A DNA stretch of 7,683 nt from Planctomycetota bacterium (lineage in GTDB: Bacteria > Planctomycetota > Planctomycetia > Pirellulales > Thermoguttaceae). Each line of letters opens with the position of its first letter. Position 1 is the first letter of the stretch. This document shows, piece by piece, positions 1-5,325 of the stretch. Below the pieces are notes generated by a model. That model did no database searches. It worked only from the letters and a program-made list of their open reading frames with translations, and was not told the DNA's origin. Both the position numbers and the translations under genes were made by a program. The DNA lies in the NCBI GenBank assembly GCA_021784975.1, contig JAJYGU010000403.1, forward strand, positions 1 through 7,683. The letters are read 5' to 3'.

Positions 1-266
1 GGAACGACCTGATCGACGCCATCCGCAACGACAAGCCCTACAACGAGGTGAAACGCGGGGTGGAGGCCTCGGTGGTCTGCAACATGGGGCGGATCGCGGC
101 CCATACCGGCAAGGAATGGGCCTATGAGGATATACTCAAAATGGACCAGGAATACGCGCCGGGGGCCGACAAGTTTACCATGGACTCGGCGCCGCCGCTG
201 AAGTCGGACGCCGAAGGAAAGTATCCCATCCCGCAACCGGGCATCGTCACCTCGCGCGAGTTTTGA
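1..266 (+). CDS. Gfo/Idh/MocA-family oxidoreductase, C-terminal end (5' truncated)
   Basis: Only the last 87 codons are present; the reading frame enters at base 3 and stops with TGA at 264-266. The visible protein begins NDLIDAIRNDKPYNEV and continues into a helix with ASVVCNMGRIAAHTGKEW. This matches the usual tail of planctomycete Gfo/Idh/MocA-type NAD(P)-dependent oxidoreductases, where a 'lidAIrn...yNev..g..as..a.MGR.A..tGk...we' block closes the C-terminal alpha/beta domain. It is followed by a Pro-rich end with PIPQPGIVTSREF. The N-terminal Rossmann fold and catalytic Lys/His residues lie outside the window, so substrate cannot be judged; family members act on sugars, inositols and related polyols. 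The GTG at base 48 is internal and not the real start. Assignment rests on tail similarity recalled from the family, so the family is fairly sure and the function open. Confidence 0.82.
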   Translation, partial: NDLIDAIRNDKPYNEVKRGVEASVVCNMGRIAAHTGKEWAYEDILKMDQEYAPGADKFTMDSAPPLKSDAEGKYPIPQPGIVTSREF

Positions 267-972
267 TCGTTACCATCAATGTGCCGATCGACGTGCAAAC
301 CGGTCACATTGCGGCCGAGAGCCAGGCGCAATTAGTGCGGCTGGCGAAGGCGCTGGCGAAGTAGGCGCCGGGCGGGCGTATCGGCGGCAGACCGGGGCGA
401 ACCCCCATCTGTTCGCTACGCCCCCTCGATCCGCTACAGTCCAAACTGGGCCGCAGCCGCAGCCCTTGGTTCCTGTTCTTTTGGAACGCCCGCCGCTTCT
501 TGGACAACGGCTTCTACCTGTTGGTGGCCATGGCTTGTCTGATGGCCGGCGTTCTCGAGGTCGCGCACATTCGGACCTACACGGGCGTTTCGATCCTGGC
601 GGGGGCCGGCGTGTGTGAATCGTTCCAGGCGGAGACTGCCGCTGGTTGGACGGTGGCCGTCTCCTTCCTGATGCCCCGTGCTTCCTTCGACGAAGGATCG
701 ATCCGACGGCCACCCTCGCGGTTTACAGCGCGGCACTTGCCCTTGCGCTGGCAATCATTTCGACCCGCACCTGTTGGCGTATTTCTTTCTGCACCTTTCG
801 GAGATGTCCCGCGTGCTTGAGGAAAACCTGGACGAGCGTGCCGATTGGTCGCCAGAGAGCCTGCCACCCGCCGCTGGCCCGGCTGATATTGCGCCCGTGG
901 CAATGCCCTGCGCCACCCAGGGAGCAAGCGCATAGGGCGAAGGCATCGAGATGTCCAATGCATCGGCGGTTC
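267..972. other. Gene-poor region with possible gene debris
   Basis: About 700 bases between two convergent genes without an intact gene I can support. Three plus-strand stretches look coding by their G/C-ending codons and residue make-up, but in different frames. Bases 269-364 encode VTINVPIDVQTG...LAKALAK and stop at TAG 362-364. Bases about 437-610 are in the same frame after that stop and encode a hydrophobic run (FYLLVAMACLMAGVLEV). Bases about 706-758 read TLAVYSAALALALAI one frame away, and 759-860 read FDPHLLAYFFLHLSEM then an acidic stretch in the third frame. This could be a frameshifted membrane-protein remnant, but I recognise no family and chance cannot be excluded in GC-rich DNA. 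Bases 394-424 can also fold (GGGGCG with CGCCCC, or CGAAC with GTTCG), without a T-tract. Confidence 0.3.
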
Positions 973-3198
973 CTACGGCGGCCCCGCCTGCTTCAAATGG
1001 GTGACGACCAAACGAATCATATCGTACGGCACCTCGCCGCCCAGTTGGTCGAAGATCGGCTTGAGCCGCCCATCCCCGCTCGTGGCGGTAGCGGCGGCCA
1101 CCCGGCGGTAGGTCGGCTCATCGACCCAGGCGTCGATCCGCTCGGGGCGTTGCTCGGCGATGTACTGCCCCAAATACTCGACGGTCGTGCCCCTTGCCCG
1201 CTCGATCGCCTCCGCCACCCGCTCGATGCTCTGTCTCTGGCTGAACAGCCTAAAGGCGGCCAAGCGGGCCTGGGAGGATCGTCGTTCCGGGCGTGGTTCT
1301 CCCTGGCGAGGCACGGAAGGCCGCATGACATCGCAGGGTAGATCGTGCTGGCGGCAATACTCTCCGATCAGAGCGATCAACTCGGGGGCGAAATCCGCCG
1401 TCCGTTTTTCGCCCATGCCGCGAACCTCGCGCAGCGTATCCAGACGGCTCGGCCGCAGAATCGACAGCTCCTGCAGCACGCTATCGTGCAAAATGACAAA
1501 CGGGGGTAAGCCGCGCTGCTCGGCGATGCCGCGACGCCATTGGCGCAACCGATCGAACAGGCCGCGATCTGCGCCCTCCCACGACAGTTCCTCATAACGG
1601 GTCCGCTCCCGCCGGCCTTTCTTGGGGCGAACCAGGCGGACCGCCAACTGGCCGCGCATCACTGCCCAGGATTGCTCGTTGAGCTGCAACACGGGATAGT
1701 CGCCCTCGGTACGGCCCAGGAGTCTCTGTTCAATGAGCTGGTAGATCCAGCTCTGCACCTCCTTCTTGGTGTGGTCCTTCAGAAGTGCGTAGGTGCTGAG
1801 CCGCTGATGGCGGCAGCGGCGGATCATCTCGGTGTCCGCCCCCAAGAGCACATCGGCCACGTAGCCGACGCCGAACCGCTCTTCAACGCGGGCCACGCAG
1901 GAGAGGATCTTCTGCGCAATGACGGTCGAATCCTCGATGCCCTCAATCTCACCCAGGCAGGCGTCGCAGGCCCCGCAGCCGGGATTCTCGTAGGCCTGGC
2001 CGAAATATTCCGCCAACAGCTTGTGCCGGCAGGCGGCCACGCTGGCGTAGCCCTGCATCTCGCGGAGGTGCTGCAAGCGCGAGGCAATGACCTCGGCCGG
2101 TTCTTCGGCATTCTTGGCGCTCTTGCGGAACAGCGACTCCCAACGCATCGCGTCGGCGGCCGTATAGAGCAATACGCACTCGGCCTCCAGCCCGTCGCGT
2201 CCGGCCCGGCCGGTCTCCTGCTGATAGTGCTCGATGGACTTGGGCAGGCAGGCGTGCAGCACGCAGCGCACATTGCTGCGGTCGATGCCCATTCCGAAAG
2301 CAACCGTCGCCACCACCACGTCGATCTGCTCGCGGGCAAAGGCTTCCTGAGTTTTGCGGCGGTCGGCCGCCTCCATGCCGGCATGGTAATAGGCGGCCTT
2401 CACGCCGGATTGCTGCAGAAAGCCGGCCATGGTTTCGGTGTCGTTGCGGCTGAGGCAATAGACAATAGCCGCCTCTCCCGCGTGCCGCCGCAGCACCTCC
2501 AAGGTCTGCTGATAGCGGTCCACCAGCGGAACGACGCGGTACACCAGGTTCGGCCGGTCGAAGCGGCCGACTAGCACCACCGGCTGGCGGAAATGAAGCT
2601 GCTCGACAATGTCCTCGCGGACGCGGGCGGTGGCGGTGGCCGTAAAGGCGTGCAGGCTGGCCCGCGGAAACCGCTGGCGGAGGACGGACAGTTGACGGTA
2701 CTCGGGACGGAAATCGTGACCCCAATGGCTGATGCAATGGGCCTCGTCGATCACAAAACGGCGGATGCCGACCCGTTCGAGCCGCTGGAGAAAGCCGTTC
2801 TGCAGCAGCCGCTCGGGAGCGACCATCAACAGGCGGAACCTGCCTTCGCGCAGCCCGCGTTCGATGTCGCCGCGCTCGTCGGCGGTCAGGTTGCCGTGCA
2901 GGGCGGCCGCCGGATAACCGACGCCCCTGAGGCTATCCACCTGATCTTTCATCAGCGAGATCAACGGCGAGACGACCACATCGGTCCCGCCGGAGACCAG
3001 CGGCGGCGCTTGGTAACACAGTGACTTGCCGCCGCCGGTGGGCAACACGACCAGAGAGTCACGGCCCTCCAAGGCGGCCGCGATGGCTTCGCTCTGCAAC
3101 GGCCGCAGACTGTCGAAGCCCCAGCAGCGGTGGACGATGTCCAGTACCGACGCCCCTTCAGAAGGCGGGAACGACTGCGGCTCGGCCATGCGAGTCAT
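973..3198 (-). CDS. recQ: ATP-dependent DNA helicase RecQ with extra C-terminal domain
   Basis: A 3'-5' superfamily 2 DNA helicase that unwinds forks, flaps and recombination intermediates in genome maintenance. All RecQ signatures are visible in the 741 residues. Motif 0 is at about 26-36 (WGFDSLRPLQ). Walker A is TGGGKS at 54-59 with K58. The DEAH box at 151-154 runs into the aromatic-rich loop CISHWGHDFRPEY. TATAT is motif III, and QETGRAGRDG at 327-336 is motif VI. Zinc-binding cysteines are C390, C408, C411 and C414, followed by the winged-helix RQC region (about 417-525). An HRDC domain lies at about 545-618. E. coli RecQ (609 aa) ends near here; this protein continues with a basic linker and a helical C-terminus (about 645-741), resembling the HTH_40-type helicase C-terminal domain. 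The ATG at 3198 has GAGGAAG just upstream; a second ATG at 3189 is possible. It is the last of three minus-strand genes. Confidence 0.97.
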   Translation of the reverse strand: MTRMAEPQSFPPSEGASVLDIVHRCWGFDSLRPLQSEAIAAALEGRDSLVVLPTGGGKSLCYQAPPLVSGGTDVVVSPLISLMKDQVDSLRGVGYPAAALHGNLTADERGDIERGLREGRFRLLMVAPERLLQNGFLQRLERVGIRRFVIDEAHCISHWGHDFRPEYRQLSVLRQRFPRASLHAFTATATARVREDIVEQLHFRQPVVLVGRFDRPNLVYRVVPLVDRYQQTLEVLRRHAGEAAIVYCLSRNDTETMAGFLQQSGVKAAYYHAGMEAADRRKTQEAFAREQIDVVVATVAFGMGIDRSNVRCVLHACLPKSIEHYQQETGRAGRDGLEAECVLLYTAADAMRWESLFRKSAKNAEEPAEVIASRLQHLREMQGYASVAACRHKLLAEYFGQAYENPGCGACDACLGEIEGIEDSTVIAQKILSCVARVEERFGVGYVADVLLGADTEMIRRCRHQRLSTYALLKDHTKKEVQSWIYQLIEQRLLGRTEGDYPVLQLNEQSWAVMRGQLAVRLVRPKKGRRERTRYEELSWEGADRGLFDRLRQWRRGIAEQRGLPPFVILHDSVLQELSILRPSRLDTLREVRGMGEKRTADFAPELIALIGEYCRQHDLPCDVMRPSVPRQGEPRPERRSSQARLAAFRLFSQRQSIERVAEAIERARGTTVEYLGQYIAEQRPERIDAWVDEPTYRRVAAATATSGDGRLKPIFDQLGGEVPYDMIRLVVTHLKQAGPP

Positions 3199-3201
3199 TT
3201 A

Positions 3202-3208
3202 CTTCCTC
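3202..3208 (-). promoter_or_regulatory. Ribosome binding site of recQ
   Basis: Read on the minus strand, GAGGAAG lies three bases before the ATG at 3198, and twelve bases before the in-frame ATG at 3189. The motif is a good Shine-Dalgarno match, but its tight spacing to the first ATG leaves the exact start, residue 1 or residue 4 (MAEPQ), undecided. Confidence 0.6.
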
Positions 3209-3327
3209 AGGAGTAAGATTACCCACCAGCGTAACACCACCGGTCGATTGTGCAACTCATGGTCTCTGTCACGGTCGCACTGGTAAAATCACTAATTCCC
3301 CCCCTGCGCCCTCCGCTTTCCCCCTTT

Positions 3328-3855
3328 CTATGGCCCGGCGGTGTTGTCTTCGTCACAACCGGTCACCAGCCAGTGGCCTCGTTCGAGGCGAAGTTCGACA
3401 ACCAAGGGTTGTACGAAGTTCTCGTAGGGAAACTGGGCCCAACGATCGCGGCCTTTGCCGTAGACCCGCAAGGTCACGCGGGCGGTCGGCGCGGCGGTGA
3501 GCCGGTTAATGTGGATGTCGAGATAGCTCAGGCGGACTGCTTCCACTTCGAAGCGACCGATCGCAGACCGCGCTTGGCGCCGCAGGTGGACCGCCGAGGG
3601 CGAAACGCAGTCCAGCACCCGGTTGAGATTGTTGGCTTCCACCGCGGTGGCCGCCTCGTCCAAAGTGTTTCGGATAGCTTTCCGATCGGTGACCACAAAG
3701 CGTTCGATGGCCAAGCCGAGCAAGACCAGAACCGCCGTGACGACCATCGGCCAAAGCAAGACGCCTCGACCGGTGCGCACCAGCGCAATGGCCAGGGCCG
3801 CCTCGAAGGCAATGCCGACGAAAAGGATCGGCCAGGGGCTGTCGAGAAAGATCAT
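3328..3855 (-). CDS. Small membrane protein with possible NTF2-like C-terminal domain
   Basis: A 175-residue protein of unknown function. Two hydrophobic helices are clear: about residues 8-26 (WPILFVGIAFEAALAIALV) and 32-51 (VLLWPMVVTAVLVLLGLAIE), separated by a short RTGRG turn, so it is probably a hairpin-anchored inner-membrane protein. The remainder (about 57-175) starts with a helix DRKAIRNTLDEAATAVEANN and then alternates into strand-like segments (VRLSYLDIHI, ARVTLRVYG, LVVELRLERGHWLVTG). That order resembles the cone-shaped NTF2/SnoaL-like fold, but this is inference from pattern only. The ATG at 3855 has just GGGA next to it, so the start is moderately secure. It lies 88 bases after the TPR gene and 129 bases before recQ on the same strand, which fits co-transcription; no functional link to RecQ is evident. 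Confidence 0.75.
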   Translation of the reverse strand: MIFLDSPWPILFVGIAFEAALAIALVRTGRGVLLWPMVVTAVLVLLGLAIERFVVTDRKAIRNTLDEAATAVEANNLNRVLDCVSPSAVHLRRQARSAIGRFEVEAVRLSYLDIHINRLTAAPTARVTLRVYGKGRDRWAQFPYENFVQPLVVELRLERGHWLVTGCDEDNTAGP

Positions 3856-3869
3856 TTCCCGAGTCGAGC

Positions 3870-3944
3870 GTTGAGGGTTGAGAGTTGAAAGTCAAAGAAC
3901 CGAGCGGCCACCTGCCTCTCAACTCTGGACTCTCGACTCTCAAC
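3870..3944. repeat. Imperfect inverted repeat built from heptamers
   Basis: The left arm (3870-3893) and right arm (3921-3944) are reverse complements at 18 of 24 positions, with a 27-base loop. Each arm is itself a run of 7-base units. On the plus strand from 3871 these are TTGAGGG, TTGAGAG and TTGAAAG, preceded by TCGAGCG at 3864. On the minus strand from 3943 down they are TTGAGAG, TCGAGAG, TCCAGAG and TTGAGAG. Several mismatches become G-U pairs in RNA. It fills the gap between the TPR gene, whose stop codon at 3944-3946 it touches, and the next minus-strand gene. It could act as an intercistronic hairpin or weak terminator, but there is no U-tract. Confidence 0.65.
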
Positions 3945-4738
3945 TACTTGTTGGTCGCTGGTTTTTCACGGTTGGGGGCCTTGGCGGCGGCACCCGAGGG
4001 TCCGGCCTTGCCACCCTCAAGCTTCAAATCCTTGACCGAACTCGTCCCGGCACTAGGAGGCTCGCTCGGCACGACATTGAGGCTGCTGCCCAACTTTCCC
4101 GCCCCAGGTTCGGCGGAGAGCGTTGGCCGCGGATTGAAGTGGGCAAACCGATCGAAAAAGGCTTTGGTGCTCGGTTGATCGAGGTATTGCAGGCGGTGTG
4201 CGGCCGCCTCCGCATAGGCGCCGTTGGGCCAACGGGTGGTGATTTCTTTGTAGAGTCCCACCGCTTGTTCGAGCTCGCCTTGGGCCTCCCGCGCCTGGGC
4301 CAAGCCGAAGGTGGCTTGCTCGCGCAGCGAAGAAACACGGCTCCCCTCCAATGCGATGGTGTAGTTGTCGATCGCCTTGCTGAGATCCTGATTCGCGAGG
4401 GTCTTGTCGACAAATGCCTCGTCGCAACCCCGCCTGAGCTGTAAGTCCCCCAACATCACGGCCGCCGTATAGGCGGCATTGGTCTTTGGGTAGTGGCTGA
4501 TGACATCCGGCAATTTGCTATCGTCCCCCGTGACCAATGCGGTGTTGACTTCCGTCCAGGCCAGGGTGGTCGAGGCGGACGAAATGCGGACCCAGGCGAA
4601 ATAGATCGCCAGGCCAAGCACCACCAGCGAGGAGCCCAGCAGAATCGGCGTCCGGTACGGTTTCGCCTCTTGGATTGTCCTGCCAATCCAGTCGGCCAGG
4701 ACATTCTGTTGCAGCTTATGACGTTCTTTACTCTTCAT
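3944..4738 (-). CDS. Membrane-anchored tetratricopeptide-repeat protein
   Basis: A 264-residue protein starting MKSKERHKLQQNVLADW, with a charged N-terminal segment, one transmembrane helix at about 31-50 (PILLGSSLVVLGLAIYFAWV) and a predicted periplasmic helical repeat region. TPR-like helix pairs are visible, for example AAYTAAVMLGDLQLRRG, the segment ending DLSKAIDNYTIAL, and ATFGLAQAREAQGELEQAV followed by GLYKEITTRWPNG. The last 50 or so residues are Pro/Ala/Gly/Lys-rich and probably disordered. The build (cytoplasmic tail, single anchor, TPR_21-like repeats) recalls YfgM-type proteins that touch the Sec translocon and BAM-linked chaperones, but I would not transfer that function. The frame stays open up to 4912; I chose 4738 because the promoter at 4780-4809 would lie inside any longer version. 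It is first in a run of three minus-strand genes. Confidence 0.85.
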   Translation of the reverse strand: MKSKERHKLQQNVLADWIGRTIQEAKPYRTPILLGSSLVVLGLAIYFAWVRISSASTTLAWTEVNTALVTGDDSKLPDVISHYPKTNAAYTAAVMLGDLQLRRGCDEAFVDKTLANQDLSKAIDNYTIALEGSRVSSLREQATFGLAQAREAQGELEQAVGLYKEITTRWPNGAYAEAAAHRLQYLDQPSTKAFFDRFAHFNPRPTLSAEPGAGKLGSSLNVVPSEPPSAGTSSVKDLKLEGGKAGPSGAAAKAPNREKPATNK

Positions 4739-4779
4739 CAGCGGATACTCGCACGGATCGCATTGCCGGCAAACATAGT

Positions 4780-4809
4780 AGTATACGGCGGCCGGGCGAA
4801 CTGCGTCAA
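4780..4809 (-). promoter_or_regulatory. Sigma-70-like promoter of the TPR gene
   Basis: On the minus strand, TTGACG (4809-4804) is followed after 18 bases by TATACT (4785-4780). Each hexamer matches the sigma-70 consensus at five of six positions. Transcription would begin near 4773, giving a leader of about 35 bases before the ATG at 4738. It probably also serves the two downstream minus-strand genes. Confidence 0.6.
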
Positions 4810-4875
4810 GCTCGGCGGGAAAGTGGCGTGCCGAATGCTTTGCCGTTTCCGCACATCCATGAATCGGCCGCGTGA

Positions 4876-4985
4876 GGCGAACCGTCCGACAAACTGCCGC
4901 GGAGCGGCACAACTTGAATAGCCAGGGGTTGAGCGCAGCGAAACCCCTGGGCGCGAGCAGAAACGGACCAAAGCCGCGTGGCGGC
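4876..4985 (-). repeat. Multi-hairpin intergenic repeat, copy A
   Basis: Read on the minus strand, this copy has three hairpins in order. The first is GCCGC-CAC-GCGGC (4985-4973). The second is CCAGGGGTT paired with AACCCCTGG (4950-4942 with 4930-4922), with an 11-base loop holding CGCTGCG. The third is TGCCGC-TCC-GCGGCA (4909-4895). The segment from GGCTA (4924-4920) to the end of the third hairpin agrees with copy B at 24 of 29 positions without gaps. Weaker likeness, including GGACGGT, runs to about 4876. It resembles REP/BIME-type dispersed palindromes; genome-wide copy number cannot be seen from here. Confidence 0.75.
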
Positions 4986-5015
4986 GCTATGATAGCTCAC
5001 AATCGGTCGATCGTA

Positions 5016-5126
5016 ATGCCGCTACGCGGCATGGGCCGCATGATTTTGACTGCCGGGGGTTGCGCTGCGATCCACCCCGGCTACCCACATTTTGCCGCTC
5101 CGCGGCACGGGTACCGACGGTACCCC
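5016..5126 (+). repeat. Multi-hairpin intergenic repeat, copy B
   Basis: Same order of hairpins as copy A, on the plus strand. The first is ATGCCGC-TAC-GCGGCAT (5016-5032). The second is GCCGGGG (5052-5058) with CCCCGGC (5075-5081) around a loop containing GCGCTGCG. The third is TGCCGC-TCC-GCGGCA (5093-5107). A fourth perfect stem, GGGTACC-GAC-GGTACCC, follows at 5109-5125; copy A keeps only part of its sequence. First-to-third hairpin length is 92 bases against 91 in copy A, and the two copies face each other across 30 bases. Confidence 0.75.
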
Positions 5127-5143
5127 ATGCAATAACGGGAATG

Positions 5144-5173
5144 CGGCCGCCCCCGGACGCTCCCGGGCGGCCG
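5144..5173 (+). other. GC-rich hairpin upstream of the LRR gene
   Basis: CGGCCGCCC (5144-5152) is perfectly complementary to GGGCGGCCG (5165-5173), with a 12-base loop. No T-tract follows, so it is not a classical terminator. It lies about 150 bases before the LRR start and may be a leader structure or an additional repeat fragment; I cannot tell which. Confidence 0.45.
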
Positions 5174-5310
5174 GTAAAGGCGGGTCTGGCGCGAAACGCC
5201 GCTCCTCGGACTGACGCCCGCTGCCCGCCACAGGGTTTGCAGGATGAGCCCGGATTCGGTAGGCTGGTAGTACACGATTGCTGAGGTCTTCAGTCCCACC
5301 GGCGAAACAA

Positions 5311-5319
5311 GGGAGAGGA
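5311..5319 (+). promoter_or_regulatory. Ribosome binding site of the LRR gene
   Basis: GGGAGAGGA is placed six bases before ATG 5326. This, together with the signal peptide beginning there, fixes the start against the upstream in-frame TTG at 5278. Confidence 0.8.
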
Positions 5320-5325
5320 TACACC

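Larger units (their letters stand above)
4739..5325. other. Divergent intergenic region
   Basis: This 587-base stretch lies between the start of the TPR gene (minus) and the LRR gene (plus). It holds the TPR-gene promoter, an inverted pair of multi-hairpin repeats, a further GC-rich hairpin and the LRR-gene ribosome binding site, each listed separately. Short open frames here, for instance one reading HPGYPHFAAPRHG, come from the repeat sequence and I do not consider them genes. Confidence 0.8.

Noticed and set aside
394..424. Terminator for the oxidoreductase gene
   Set aside because: The stem GGGGCG/CGCCCC is short, has competing pairings and no following T-tract.
1540..2574. 344-codon open frame on the plus strand
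   Set aside because: It is antisense to the helicase core of recQ, whose motifs are intact; the translation has no recognisable family features.
4739..4912. N-terminal extension of the TPR protein
   Set aside because: The added 58 residues are Cys/Arg-rich without family character and include the promoter and part of repeat copy A; the ATG at 4738 begins a plausible charged N-terminus.
5237..5265. TTGCAG-17-TAGGCT as promoter of the LRR gene
   Set aside because: Each hexamer matches the consensus at only three of six positions, no better than chance.
5278..5325. Upstream TTG start for the LRR protein
   Set aside because: It would bury the signal peptide behind 16 residues, whereas ATG 5326 has a well-spaced GGGAGAGGA.
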